Source of the DNA: Nostoc sp. TCL26-01
GTDB taxonomy: Bacteria > Cyanobacteriota > Cyanobacteriia > Cyanobacteriales > Nostocaceae
Length of the DNA: 64,000 nt
Reading direction: 5' to 3'
Assembly (NCBI RefSeq): GCF_013393945.1
Contig: NZ_CP040297.1
Span: 1,284,804 to 1,348,803, forward strand
Shown: positions 17,345-27,900 of the stretch, piece after piece
Layout of the letters: every line of letters begins with the position of its first letter
How positions within the stretch are numbered: position 1 is the stretch's first letter
Notes under the pieces: generated by a model
The model's input: the letters and a program-made list of their open reading frames with translations, nothing else
Databases searched by the model: none
Told to the model about the DNA's origin: nothing
Made by a program: the position numbers and the translations under genes

Positions 17345-17921
17345 ACTTCTTGTGGTAGCAACAGGTAATCAGGGTAAGTTGCGAGAGATGCAGGCTTATC
17401 TGGTGAATACTGGCTGGGAATTGAGACTGAAGCCGGCGGAATTGGAAATTGAAGAGACGGGGGAGACATTTGCGGCTAATGCTTGTCTGAAAGCTTCTCA
17501 GATTGCTCTAGCAACGGGAAATTGGGCGATCGCTGATGACTCTGGTTTACAAGTAGATGCCTTGAATGGTGCGCCAGGGGTGTATTCTGCGCGTTACAGT
17601 AATACTGACTCTGAACGAATTGCGCGATTACTGCGGGAATTGGGTAATGAAGTGAATCGACAAGCGCAGTTTGTGTGTGTAGTGGCGATCGCATCTCCTG
17701 ATGGGGCGATCGTACTACAAGCAGAAGGTATTTGTCACGGCGAAATTCTGCATACACCTATTGGTGATGGTGGTTTTGGTTATGATCCGATTTTTTATGT
17801 CCCCGAAAAGCAATTAACTTTTGCCCAGATGACACCAGACTTGAAAAAGTCAGTTAGTCATCGTGGTAAAGCTTTTGCCGCTTTACTGCCCCAAATAGAA
17901 AAATTATCGATCTTTGATTGA
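17337..17921 (+). CDS. rdgB: XTP/dITP diphosphatase (HAM1/RdgB family)
   Basis: 194 residues. It starts MTKLLVVATGNQGKLREMQA, the family's T-x-N-x-x-K-x-x-E nucleotide-binding motif. It continues with FAANACLKASQIALATG, IADDSGLQVDALNGAPGVYS (catalytic Asp), GDGGFGYDPIFYVPE and VSHRGKAFAAL. The enzyme removes XTP, ITP and dITP from the nucleotide pool. The first two codons belong to an STRR array, and the family motif begins within a few residues, so the start cannot be much further downstream. Confidence 0.95.
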   Translation: MTKLLVVATGNQGKLREMQAYLVNTGWELRLKPAELEIEETGETFAANACLKASQIALATGNWAIADDSGLQVDALNGAPGVYSARYSNTDSERIARLLRELGNEVNRQAQFVCVVAIASPDGAIVLQAEGICHGEILHTPIGDGGFGYDPIFYVPEKQLTFAQMTPDLKKSVSHRGKAFAALLPQIEKLSIFD

Positions 17922-17952
17922 GATTCAGATTCTCATACTACAGGCTAACACA

Positions 17953-18418
17953 GATGTAGGTTGGGTTGACATCAGGAAACCCAATACCTTGATCTAACGT
18001 GAGTTCGACGACTAGAAAAAACCCCTCTCCAAACCTCTCACGCCAGTTTGCTCAAGTCGGGAAACCCGCCCACGCAACTGGCTCCCCTACAAGGAGAGAG
18101 GCTTTAAAACCCTCATTTTTCGTTGATATATTATGATCTCTACTCCCCTCTCCGCGTCGGAGAGCAGGGTGGTTTCATACAAACAGAGAAAAAACAAAAC
18201 TTTGTTTCAAAGCCTCTCCCCCCGTGGGGGAGAGGTTTGGAGAGGGGTCAAAACTTCTGCTACAAAGCGACAAATCAAGATGTATGTATTTTTCTTTTTT
18301 CGTATGAAACCACCCTGCCCTCTGTGCGTCGGAGAGGGGTTGGGGGAGAGGTCAAAAAAGATTTATCGCACTCACGTTGATCTATGTTGGGTTGCGCTGC
18401 GCTTAACCCAACCTACAC
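17953..18418. repeat. 466-bp composite of nested inverted repeats
   Basis: Outer arms GATGTAGGTTGGGTT (17952-17966) and AACCCAACCTAC (18404-18415) frame a second pair AACGTGAGT/ACTCACGTT, a third (ACCCCTCTCCAAACCTCTC against purine-rich mirror sequence near 18330-18355), and an inner perfect 17-bp pair GCAGGGTGGTTTCATAC (18164-18180) / GTATGAAACCACCCTGC (18302-18318). Open frames inside (18123-18432) overlap in several frames and follow the repeats, so I do not count them as genes. Confidence 0.7.
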
Positions 18419-18573
18419 TTCCTGAATTCTGACTTCTGAATTCTGACTTCTGACTCCTGAATTCTGTTTGATAATGTGGTTTTAACTACGCTATGAAGTT
18501 GAATTGGTGAGGTAGACTTGCTGTATGTCCTCAAGTTATTGAGTTGCATTTAATCTCAAAAAAGGGATAACTC

Positions 18574-18819
18574 ATGAGCAGAGAAGTAGTCAAAGTTGTT
18601 TTATGGGAAGAAAACCAAAAAGATTTTGTGAAAAAGTTCTATGATCTCCAATTTATTCCCAGAGTAGGAGAGGAAATTTACCTAAAAAAGGAGAATTGGC
18701 GAGTAACCAGAATTGAGCATGATATAGAAGTTGATGAGATTAATATCTATATGGAATTAATCAAAAAGAAAAAGCAGGATAAACCATCCAATCCAGAAAT
18801 AACCGATAAAAAATTATAA
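18574..18819 (+). CDS. Small basic protein of unknown function
   Basis: 81 residues: MSREVVKVVLWEENQKDFVK, then FIPRVGEEIYLKKENWRVTR, IEHDIEVDEINIYMELIKKK and a Lys/Pro-rich tail. The pattern of short beta-strand-like segments around PRVGEEIYL suggests a small SH3-like beta barrel, but this is speculation and no family was recognised. An AGGGA eight bases before the ATG supports translation. It is convergent with the adenylate cyclase gene, 14 bases apart. Confidence 0.6.
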   Translation: MSREVVKVVLWEENQKDFVKKFYDLQFIPRVGEEIYLKKENWRVTRIEHDIEVDEINIYMELIKKKKQDKPSNPEITDKKL

Positions 18820-18833
18820 ACAATGACCAATGA

Positions 18834-20474
18834 CTAATGACTAATAATTGTTGTCACTTGTTGTAATTTTGTTTGATAGACTTTGACTAATCTATCAATA
18901 CCTTTAAAACGATGATTCCCCATTTCGTGAAAATCAGAATGTTGCGATAGTAATTGATAAGTAGCTTCACTAATAACGCATTCGCTGGGGGGACAGACTC
19001 CTTCCATACGTGCTGCTAGATTAATCGTTCCTCCTAATGCTGTGTATTCTACCCTTTGGGAACTACCAACATCGCCCACAACTGCCTTACCACTATTAAT
19101 GGCAATGCGTAATTGTAGGGGTTCTTGCCAGAAACCATTAGCATTGAGGCGTTCCATACGATTGAGCATACCTTTAGCCGCAGCTGTAGCGCGATCAGCG
19201 TGGTCTGCCTGGGGTTCGGGAGCGCCAAAAAAAGCCATAATACAATCACCGATATATTTATCTAAAGTGCCGCTATAAGCAAAAACTTCTTGCAGCATCT
19301 CTTCAAATAAATTATTTAACAATTGAGCGATCGCTGTTGGTGTTAATCTTTCCGAAATTGCTGTAAAGCCAACTAAATCGGCAAACAAAATACTAATTTC
19401 ACTTTCTGCTGGGGGTAAACGTCCGTCTGGTGAACCACCAACGGCAATTAATTGTTGAACAACTGCGGGGGAATGGTATCGTTCTAAACGATGACGAATT
19501 ACTTCTTCGGTTTTGAGTTTTTCAGCTAATAACCAACGTTGCACGCTAGAAGCCACAAGATTTGCTAAGGCGGAAAAAAAGCTGAGTTCTTCTTCACCTT
19601 CATTGGCCCAATGATAAGAAGATAAATGAGCATCAGCGTACAGCACACCTACAACTTTATTTTCATCCCATAATGGGACAGCCATAGCGCTACGAATGCC
19701 TTTGAGTAAAATGCTGTGTTCGCTAGAAAATCTCTCATCTTTGTGGGTATCAGCAGTTTGGATAACGACTTTTTCTGCAAATACTTTTTGACAGATAGTC
19801 CGACTAATCCAACTACCATCAGCTAGTAAATACTTCTGTTGCGTCATGCTTCTAGTACCAGCATTAACTAACTCTAAATGACCGCAACCACCAACATCAA
19901 TTAGCAATGCCAATCGGTCAATACTACTGAGGTAGCGAAAAACCACCTGTTGCACCTGAGAAAAAATTTCCTCTATGGATGCTGCTGCACAGAGATTTTT
20001 AGCTATGTCTACTAGGTCTTTGAGACGAGCAATTGTTTTATCTTTATTACCAATGTTCCCATCATGGCTATCAGCATCTATCCATTGTTGTTGTAGTTGT
20101 TTGACATTACGAAAAATTGTTCTTTGTTCTCCATCTGCTGCCATTTCTACGTGTTTGTGCGGATATGATGGCACAGGAGCTTGTAACGACACTACCAAGT
20201 TCACATTTCCTAACCAAATGACATCTCCATGCTGTAACTGTTGAGTGTTGTTAACAGTATTTTGATTCACTTGCGTACCATTTTTACTACCCAGATCCTT
20301 AATGATCCATGTACTATCAGCTTTTTTTACAAGTTGAGCGTGTTTGCGAGAAACACCCCCAAAAGGTAGATATAAATCACATTCTGGCAACCGTCCAATT
20401 GTGAAGATATCTTGCTCCACAGTAACAGTTGTTTCCGTATCTCCTTGTTGTAGGCGTAAAGTCAGTTGAGTCAT
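18834..20474 (-). CDS. Adenylate cyclase with FHA and GAF sensor domains
   Basis: 546 residues. An FHA domain (about 1-105) shows FTIGRLPECDLYLPFGGVSR and DLGSKNGTQVNQN with the conserved GR, S and N residues that bind phosphothreonine. A GAF domain covers about 165-320. The class III cyclase domain (about 360-530) has ILFADLVGFTAISERL (metal Asp), DKYIGDCIMAFFGAP (second Asp; Lys specifies adenine) and VEYTALGGTINLAARME (Thr, Asn, Arg). All key residues for ATP to cyclic AMP are present. FHA suggests control by a Ser/Thr kinase; the GAF ligand is unknown. Nostocales have several such cyclases; which one this is I cannot say. Confidence 0.92.
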   Translation of the reverse strand: MTQLTLRLQQGDTETTVTVEQDIFTIGRLPECDLYLPFGGVSRKHAQLVKKADSTWIIKDLGSKNGTQVNQNTVNNTQQLQHGDVIWLGNVNLVVSLQAPVPSYPHKHVEMAADGEQRTIFRNVKQLQQQWIDADSHDGNIGNKDKTIARLKDLVDIAKNLCAAASIEEIFSQVQQVVFRYLSSIDRLALLIDVGGCGHLELVNAGTRSMTQQKYLLADGSWISRTICQKVFAEKVVIQTADTHKDERFSSEHSILLKGIRSAMAVPLWDENKVVGVLYADAHLSSYHWANEGEEELSFFSALANLVASSVQRWLLAEKLKTEEVIRHRLERYHSPAVVQQLIAVGGSPDGRLPPAESEISILFADLVGFTAISERLTPTAIAQLLNNLFEEMLQEVFAYSGTLDKYIGDCIMAFFGAPEPQADHADRATAAAKGMLNRMERLNANGFWQEPLQLRIAINSGKAVVGDVGSSQRVEYTALGGTINLAARMEGVCPPSECVISEATYQLLSQHSDFHEMGNHRFKGIDRLVKVYQTKLQQVTTIISH

Positions 20475-20822
20475 GGGTGTGATATGTCGATCCTGGGGAT
20501 TGAGAACACAAAGTTATTTGAGATAAAGGATATTCACAAATTCTTTACCATTTCTTTATGGCACTGTTCATGGCATTACGACAACTGGATGTAATAAATA
20601 TTACTTTTATTTTCAAGACATTGCACCGGAATCAGGAAGACGCGACAAATTATCGTCTTTACACACAGGGGATAAATCAGTTATCAGTTATCAGTTACCA
20701 GTTGTCAGTTGTCAGTTAACGCTGATATAGTGGGGGACTTAAACCCAATTATCTTGACTAATAACTGTTTACTGATAACTGTTAAGTTGCCTTCACACTC
20801 TCACACCGATGTTTCTGAGGAA
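20475..20822. other. 348-bp intergenic region with ATCAGTT STRR array
   Basis: Contains the heptamer array ATCAGTT/GTCAGTT at 20676-20719 and a related ACTGATAACTGTTAA stretch near 20770-20784 that mirrors it. AT-rich sequence nearer the cyclase gene (20520-20620) probably holds its promoter. No gene seen. Confidence 0.7.
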
Positions 20823-21713
20823 TCAAGAAAATAGGTTAGGCGGTAATTCCAGGGGTAGAGTTCCTAACAAGCCTTTGCGGTAATCTGTTAACAGTTGTCT
20901 AGCAGTTCTTTCCACATTGCCTTGATAACGATGTGCGGCTAAAGCGTGTAGATATGCTTCTCCGGTGTGGGGTATGGAGTCAAGTTCGTAACGTGAATAT
21001 AAAGGTGATTTTGGTAGTATTTCACCAGCTTGTTCTAGGAGAAAATTCAGTAAATCTACTAATGCGGCAGCGACTAGTTGATTATCATAAGATGCTTCGC
21101 CAATATCATCACAAATTGCCAATTTTACAGCCGCATCTTGATTGCCAAACTTAGCCGGAATCACACCAGGCGCGTCTAATAATTCTAACTCGTCAGAAAT
21201 TCTCACCCAACGTAGTTGTCGAGTTACCCCAGGACGCGCCGCACTTTCGACGACTCGCTTCCCGAGGAGACGGTTAATTAAGGCTGATTTGCCGACATTA
21301 GGAAAACCGATGACTACAGCACGAACAGCACGGGGTAACATTCCCCGATCGCGTCTTCTCTGATTCAATTCTACACCAGCTGCTTGAGCTGCTTTTGCTA
21401 CGGCAACGACACCTTGACCGTGTTGAGCGTTGGTAAAATAGGGAGTCTCCCCACGGTTTTGGAAATATTTTTCCCAAAGCGATCGCACTTGTCCTGGTAT
21501 CATATCTAACCGATTGATCACCAAAACTCGCGCTTTACTTCCCACCCATTCATCTATTTGCGGATGGTATGTGGCTAAAGGAATCCGCGCATCTCTAACC
21601 TCAAATACCACATCTACCCGTGATAGCTGTTCTTTGAGATTCTTTTCTGCCTTGGCTATATGACCGGGATACCATTGAATTAGGTTTAATTTATAGTTAT
21701 TTGTTAAAGACAT
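20823..21713 (-). CDS. ylqF: Circularly permuted ribosome-biogenesis GTPase (YlqF/RbgA family)
   Basis: 296 residues. GTPase motifs occur in permuted order: G4/G5 first (VLVINRLDMIP, about 60-70), then the P-loop GFPNVGKSALINRLLGKR (about 135-152), Thr in RPGVTRQLRWV and G3 LLDAPGVIPAKF. This order and the start IQWYPGHIAKAEKNLKEQLS define YlqF/RbgA, which matures the large ribosomal subunit. The C-terminal helical domain ends with LLTDYRKGLLGTLPLELPP. The ATG is preceded by a CACTCAT-type tandem array instead of a clear ribosome binding site. Confidence 0.93.
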   Translation of the reverse strand: MSLTNNYKLNLIQWYPGHIAKAEKNLKEQLSRVDVVFEVRDARIPLATYHPQIDEWVGSKARVLVINRLDMIPGQVRSLWEKYFQNRGETPYFTNAQHGQGVVAVAKAAQAAGVELNQRRRDRGMLPRAVRAVVIGFPNVGKSALINRLLGKRVVESAARPGVTRQLRWVRISDELELLDAPGVIPAKFGNQDAAVKLAICDDIGEASYDNQLVAAALVDLLNFLLEQAGEILPKSPLYSRYELDSIPHTGEAYLHALAAHRYQGNVERTARQLLTDYRKGLLGTLPLELPPNLFS

Positions 21714-21727
21714 ATGAGTGATGAGTG

Positions 21728-21770
21728 ATGAGTGCTGTTAGCGGTAGCGGGGCGTTCAGCCCGTGCTGAG
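21728..21770. repeat. Dispersed repeat GCGGTAGCGGGGCGTTCAGC, copy 1
   Basis: A block running GAGTGCTGTTAGCGGTAGCG through CGTGCTGAG that recurs reverse-complemented at 35961-36003 with only a couple of differences. It lies between the VOC gene and ylqF. Confidence 0.75.
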
Positions 21771-21771
21771 T

Positions 21772-22155
21772 TCAATTATTACTTGTTATCGCCTGATGTA
21801 AAATGATGCGGTTGTTATCGGGGTCGTAGGCGTAAATTTCCTTACCGTGAGAGGCGATCGCTATTTTTCCTGGTGGGGGAAAACCTATACTTGTTAAGTG
21901 AGCGATCGCCTCTTCTAGATTACTCACTTCTAAGCATAAACTAATTCGATTCTTGTCTGAGTGGGGAAATTCTGATTCATGTGTTTGTTGAGGTTGAAAA
22001 ATCCCTAAACGCCAACTATTAAACTTAAATTCAGCATACACATTAGGGATAAAAGTTATTGGTTCTTGTCCTAATAAGTTAGTGTAAAACTCTACCAATT
22101 TCTCAATATTTAACGTAGCGATCGCCACAATTGTATCTGTATATTCAAAACCCAT
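21772..22155 (-). CDS. VOC (glyoxalase/bleomycin-resistance fold) family protein
   Basis: 127 residues from ATG 22155; a TTG five codons upstream (22170) is the less likely alternative. The two beta-alpha-beta-beta-beta halves are visible: DTIVAIATLNIEKLVEFYTN with ITFIPNVYAEFKFNSWRLGI, and RISLCLEVSNLEEAIAHLTS with GKEIYAYDPDNNRIILHQ. Possible metal ligands are the usual His/Glu positions but the substrate is unknown. Single gene, ending where the dispersed repeat begins. The 218-base gap upstream holds no gene. Confidence 0.82.
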   Translation of the reverse strand: MGFEYTDTIVAIATLNIEKLVEFYTNLLGQEPITFIPNVYAEFKFNSWRLGIFQPQQTHESEFPHSDKNRISLCLEVSNLEEAIAHLTSIGFPPPGKIAIASHGKEIYAYDPDNNRIILHQAITSNN

Positions 22156-22373
22156 AATATCAACTACCAATTACATACTTTAACTCACTACACCATTTCC
22201 TCCACTCCTAGCAAACTCTCCTCAAAAACCTCCTCATTCCTCTGCGCTAACCTCCGCGTCCCTCTGCGTTCAAAAAAAGCCTATCCACCCATCCAAATGG
22301 CACATAGAGAAATAAAAAGCCTTTTTTTGTGTTATAAAACTCACAGCAAATTAACTTAACAACAGGCTACTCT

Positions 22374-24914
22374 ATGGAGCCAGAAAAACTCAGCCGTTTT
22401 AAAGATTACGGTGAACTTATTTTACAAAAACTGGATTTTGTCCCCCAATCTCCCTCACAAAAAGAAGATTGGGTTCCTGCTAGCTTGGATGAGTGTCTGA
22501 TACGTCTCCGAGAAGCTGCGGAAAAAACGGTAGAACTAGCTACTTCGCCTGTAAAAATTGGCGTGATGGGAGAATTTAGCAGTGGCAAAACTCTCCTTTT
22601 GGGTAGCCTCATCGGTTATGCAGATGCTTTACCCATCAGCGAAAATCCTACCACAGGGAACGTCACAGCTATTCATCTCGTTCCCCAAACAGGCTTTGCA
22701 ACTACACAAGTTGATAATTTTACAGTTGAGTATCTGACTCGTGAGGGGGTGAATGAGTGTTTGCGGTTCATGCTGGGGGAAGCTAACCGTCGTACCTTAG
22801 CCGCCGGACTTCCCGCAATTCAACCTGCAAAACTCAACTCCGGGAAAGATATTCTCGACTGGTGTGAGGCGACTTGGAATAGCAGCAACAATTTAGAATT
22901 GCGTTATCTGTTGCGGGAATTGGTGTTATTTATCCGCGCCTATAGTGCGTATGGGGAAGCCTTGTGTGGTGGACGTTACCAAATTGACGCGACATCTGCC
23001 CGTGAGGGTTTACAATTAGCAGAACAGCCATTAGCTATTCAAACTCTTGGCTTTGAAGATTTACCGCCAGCGCATATCCGCTTACCGAGTCCACCACAAA
23101 ATTTACCGATCAAGTTATTACAAAATAGCTTCCCATTAATTCGTCGTGTTGATATTACAGTCAAAATTTCGCGGGAAATTTGGGATATAACTGATGCTTC
23201 TGAGTTTATTATTTTAGACTTTCCTGGCTTGGGTGCGGCGAATTCTGGCGCGAGGGATACGTTTTTATCTTTGCGAGAATTGGCAGAAGTGCAGACGATT
23301 TTGGTGTTACTTAATGGTAAGTCGCCAGGGAGCGATCGCGCTAACAAAATTTTCACGATGATGCAGCAGCAGCGTCCCGGACAAGATTTGAAGGATTTGA
23401 TTTTGGTGGGGGTGGGACGTTTTGATCAATTACCGTTAGAAAGTGAAGGGGGAGAAAGGGAACTCGACCAACTCATTGACGATAATCAAAACCCTAATGT
23501 CTCGGCCGATAAGGTTTTACAAAAACTGCGAGTTTTGCAAACCACCATCGATGGTGCAAGTGCATTCACTAGCCAAAAAGACCGGATTGTTTTATTGTCG
23601 CCGCTTTTGGGACTGGCAGAATTATCCAAACGTTCTAGCAGCGTCAAAGCGGGTTCGCCGGAGTTTTTAGCTAATTTAGACTATCCAGACTACTTGGAGA
23701 GGTCGAAGCGGTTGCAGCAAAAGTGGGGCAGGTTGAGCGATCGCCTGCTAGAATCAGATCCACGCAGTCATTTAAGCCGACAATTGGGTTACTTTGCTCA
23801 GGATGGGGGTATTGCCAAGCTACGGGAATTGATTCAAAGTCATGTGGCTACTCACGGACTGAAGCAATTGTATGCAGATACTCAACGAGCTGCGGAAAAT
23901 TTACAGCAACAACAGGAAAATCTCAAAAATATTATTGCGGAAATTCATGCTCAAGGTATCCCCACTGGCGACAGTCAGGATTTAATTGATTTGCGAACGG
24001 CGCTAGAGAATTTAGATAAAACTTATCGCAACTTTCAAAAAGATTTAGGGAAAGAACCACTCAAAGATCGGCGGGGAATGGTTGTCAGTGATGTGGTGAA
24101 AGATGAACTAACTTTTAGAATTTTAAGTTGGCATCAATGGACTTTGTTATTTAACAAAGCTCAAAATGGCACAATCACTATTACCGAATCAAAAGGTGCG
24201 GCTGGTAAGTTATTTGACCGGGGGAATAAAACCAATACTACTATCCCCACACAAAGCGATGATTTTTATCCAGCCTTTGCTAAGACGGTGCAAGAGTTGG
24301 AAGAATTTGCCCGCGATCGCATTCGGCAAGCGGTGTTAGACTTACTGCATAAATTATCGCACCAAATTGTCTCAGAGCGCGATCGTCTACAAACAATTCT
24401 CAATCCAGAAATAGAACCAGAGATTGAAAACAAATTTGGTGCAGAAGCGGCTGATTTATTTTACAAATTACTTTTAGGATGCGATCCTAATCAATGGCAA
24501 TCGGCAATTATTTCGGAGATTAATCAGCAAGATAAATCCCTGACACCAGAAGTAATGTTTCCTCTGGCGCGTCAGGATGAAAAACACAATATTGGCCAAA
24601 TCTTTGATTGGTCACCAGAAAAAAGTCAATTTTCTCGTTCGACTAATCACCAAATGTTTGTTCTCCGTTTACGAGATGAACTGACTGCTAGCGCTAGCTT
24701 ACATTTAGTCCAGTATGTCAGTGAAGTTAATCAACAAGTAAACGCTGAATTAGCAGGAATTTTGGATCAAATCATTCCCACCTTGCAAAATCTTTCTAAG
24801 AAAGATAGCTTACTGAGATTTATTGCTGCTGGTGATTCTCCATCCCAGGGGGCCGTTCCTACTTGGTTGCAAAATCTCTCAGAAATTGCCGATTTGGCAG
24901 TCAATTATCAGTAA
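22374..24914 (+). CDS. Dynamin-like large GTPase (cluster gene 1)
   Basis: 846 residues. A helical N terminus (1-58) is followed by a dynamin-type GTPase domain: P-loop VMGEFSSGKTLLLGSLIG (about 64-81), switch I ENPTTGNVTAIHLVP with Thr94, G3 FIILDFPGLGAANSGARD (about 277-294) and an atypical G4 region LILVGVGRFDQLP. After about residue 470 comes long alpha-helical, partly coiled-coil sequence (AAENLQQQQENLKNIIAEIH) resembling a dynamin stalk or neck. No transmembrane segment was obvious. Bacterial dynamin-like proteins remodel membranes or act in defence. The next gene, 62 bases downstream, is an Hsp70/actin-fold ATPase; this pairing recalls SrfC/SrfB-type genes, an inference that needs profile searches. 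Confidence 0.82.
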   Translation: MEPEKLSRFKDYGELILQKLDFVPQSPSQKEDWVPASLDECLIRLREAAEKTVELATSPVKIGVMGEFSSGKTLLLGSLIGYADALPISENPTTGNVTAIHLVPQTGFATTQVDNFTVEYLTREGVNECLRFMLGEANRRTLAAGLPAIQPAKLNSGKDILDWCEATWNSSNNLELRYLLRELVLFIRAYSAYGEALCGGRYQIDATSAREGLQLAEQPLAIQTLGFEDLPPAHIRLPSPPQNLPIKLLQNSFPLIRRVDITVKISREIWDITDASEFIILDFPGLGAANSGARDTFLSLRELAEVQTILVLLNGKSPGSDRANKIFTMMQQQRPGQDLKDLILVGVGRFDQLPLESEGGERELDQLIDDNQNPNVSADKVLQKLRVLQTTIDGASAFTSQKDRIVLLSPLLGLAELSKRSSSVKAGSPEFLANLDYPDYLERSKRLQQKWGRLSDRLLESDPRSHLSRQLGYFAQDGGIAKLRELIQSHVATHGLKQLYADTQRAAENLQQQQENLKNIIAEIHAQGIPTGDSQDLIDLRTALENLDKTYRNFQKDLGKEPLKDRRGMVVSDVVKDELTFRILSWHQWTLLFNKAQNGTITITESKGAAGKLFDRGNKTNTTIPTQSDDFYPAFAKTVQELEEFARDRIRQAVLDLLHKLSHQIVSERDRLQTILNPEIEPEIENKFGAEAADLFYKLLLGCDPNQWQSAIISEINQQDKSLTPEVMFPLARQDEKHNIGQIFDWSPEKSQFSRSTNHQMFVLRLRDELTASASLHLVQYVSEVNQQVNAELAGILDQIIPTLQNLSKKDSLLRFIAAGDSPSQGAVPTWLQNLSEIADLAVNYQ

Positions 24915-24976
24915 GAAGTAATTAGTGAACCACTGCTAATGACTAATTACTTTTGACTGCATAGGGAACATATCAA

Positions 24977-27900
24977 ATGCCTGTAAAAATTCAGCTTGCA
25001 CCTCGCTTCCAAGTGCGGGTTAACGACAAGAAATATCTGGAACTGCCGACAATTCAATTAATTGGTTATGGTAACGATGTTCCGCATATTGCTCGCATCA
25101 CCTGTACTGTTAAAGGCGCACCAAGCGAATTAGCTCTCAAAATAGAAAAAGCATACAGACAGTTTGCATCTGATACGCCAAAAATCTCCCAAATCGGTCA
25201 ATTAGAACAGTATCCTTGTAAACTAGAGCAACCTTTAACACAAGCAATCAACTGTAATTTACAAGTAATTGTTGAGTATTTTGATTCTGATTATTCAGGA
25301 AATCCCCTGCTATCAGCACGTAAAAAAATAGCAGCTTATTGTCATCTGTGGTCACTACCTATGAATCCAACAACCCCAAAAGAACCAACCAATCATCCGC
25401 TACAAGTTCAGAGTTACAATGAGAAGAAATCAGATGAAAAACCAAGATTTCCGGGATGGTTTGCTTTAGATTTCGGTACATCCAATTCTACGGTGACACT
25501 TTTTGACCCGATTGAAGTACCAATTGCCGAAGTTTTACCGAGAGAACAGGAATTAAGATTGCGCGATCGCCTTTCGCAATGGTTGAATTCTCCCGGTGCG
25601 ATCGCTTTACCAGAAGTGCAAGAAAGTGAATGGGAAAAGTTTATTGCTGATATTAGTAAGAGTTTAGAAATAGAACCTAGTCGCTTAAAAGAAGTTTTTG
25701 AAAATGATAATAAGGAACGTTTTTTAGAAGCAATTAGACAGATAGAATTGTGTCTAGGTAACAGTGATAAATTTCGCTATGCCGTCAGTAGAAAATTATA
25801 TCAAATCTACCATGAAGTCTTTCGCGTCCCGACTTTAGAATCCCAAAATTTAATCCCCGTTGTCTTAGATATTGACCGCCGAGATACAGAAATTCCCAGT
25901 GAGTTGGAAGTGGCTAAATTGACGGATTTAGAACTACGCATGGGTAGGGAAGCAAGAGACAACAGAAAAAAAGCGATCGCTCAAGGAACCAGCAGTTCTC
26001 TTAAAGAAATTATCAGCAGATTTCACCATTCACCCAAGCGTTATTTTGGCCAAGAACGGAAATTTTCTGTAATTTTGGATGGTAGAGAAGAAACAATTAA
26101 TGTAAATGAACTCGTCCAAGCCGCTTGGTCACATTTAATTGACTTAACCGAAGATTATCGTCAACGTGCTAGACGCAGATTCTCCGAAGGAGATTTTTTA
26201 ACCGCCGTTGTCACTTATCCCACCGTCGCACCACCAGTTGTCCGCAAGGAAGTCAAAAAATTAGTGGAAGAGTTAGGTATTGATGACGTACAAACTGCTT
26301 ATGACGAAGCAGTTTCCGTTGCTATTTTCTTCCTCTGGCGCGAGTTTGGCGGTAATCTTAACATTGGCATTGAGTCATTTAAAACCCGTTGTCGTCAAGA
26401 ACAAAATAAATGGTCACAAAATGTTCTCGTCTTAGATATTGGTGGGGGAACAACAGACTTAGCGTTAATTGAACTCACCCTAGAAGATAAAACACCATCC
26501 TTTGGTAATCATGAAGATCGAGGTTTAGGTGGACGTTACTATAAACTCACACCCAAACTGTTAGGTTCATCGGGACATTTACAACTAGGCGGGGAATTAA
26601 TTACCCTGCGAGTTTATCGGTTATTAAAAGTGGCGATCGCTGATACTTTACTCACAGCCATAACTATGGGTAATCTTGAAAGTGACAAACTCGAAGATTT
26701 AATCAGTTCAGAATTAAACGAACGCTTCATCGAACAAGGAAAATTCAAAACTGGTAGTCTTTTAAAATGTCTAGATAAAGAAAATCCTGAAGGTGATGCT
26801 GCCTATAAAGATGCTCTAGATACTGCCGAAAAAGTTATCCCTACCCGTTGGCAACAAGCACCCCAACGCCTACAAACCTTCTACACTCTCTGGGATTATG
26901 CCGAAGCAGCTAAACTCAAACTAGGACAAAAATCACTCACAGATAATTCTCCATTAACATTCACCCTGGCTGAACCACAAATTGCTGAACTGCTGACCCA
27001 AAGTGCCATCAAATTTCAAGTCAAAGAACTTGATAGTATTAGCGTTACTTTAGATAGTCAACAATTTGAACGTGCTGCTGCTACCGCAATTAAAGAAGCA
27101 ATTGGGATTGCCAAAGGATTGATGGAAAGCCGCTTACGAACTGAAAGTAACAATATAGATTCCTGGAACACTCATAAAGTTGACTGGCTAATTCTCTCAG
27201 GTAAAACTTGTAACTTAGATTTAGTCCAAAACCACATTTATCAAGAATTTAGCAAGTCTCCCTACTTCGTTTGGAATCCTGAAAGAATTACCTTTGTTTT
27301 GGAATATACCAAACTTGCCACCTCCGCCGGTGCTTGTTACGCCGAGAAATTGCGGCGGCTGAGATTTGACCCCGAAGAATCAAAAGGGTTACTACGTAAA
27401 GGTGCTAACCAACTAGAAATAGATGTGAAAAATCTATTTTATTACCTGCCTTGCAACTTCAAACGCAAAACCCAAAGTAACGAATTGCTAACAGTATTCA
27501 AAGCTGGACAAGAACTTTATCAACTTGCACCTGCGGAAAATGTAGCGAAAGTGCGTACAGCTTGGCAAGGAATACAGTTAACTAATATTATCTATCGCCA
27601 AGATTACGAGGATGGAGATTTGCGCCTCTGGGGTAGCTTTGATGGCAAAAACCTGATGGAAAAATTAGGAATGGACGAGGGAGAGTTTCTCAAAAAGATT
27701 AAGGTTCAATTTGAGATTGACCAAACCCTGCAATTGAACGTCTTGTTATGTCAAGGAAACCCCCATTATTTAATCGATGTTGCCGGAATTGATGTCAGTT
27801 CCGCCATCTCCGCCTTGACCGACACATCTACCCTCTTTGCTGATGGTCAATTGAAGTGGAATATCGCCGTAGAAGGTGCAAATAAAGATTTACATGATGG

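Noticed and set aside
18123..18432. Two overlapping plus-strand frames of 85 and 99 codons
   Set aside because: They lie wholly inside nested inverted repeats, overlap each other in different phases and show no protein-like conservation or ribosome binding site.
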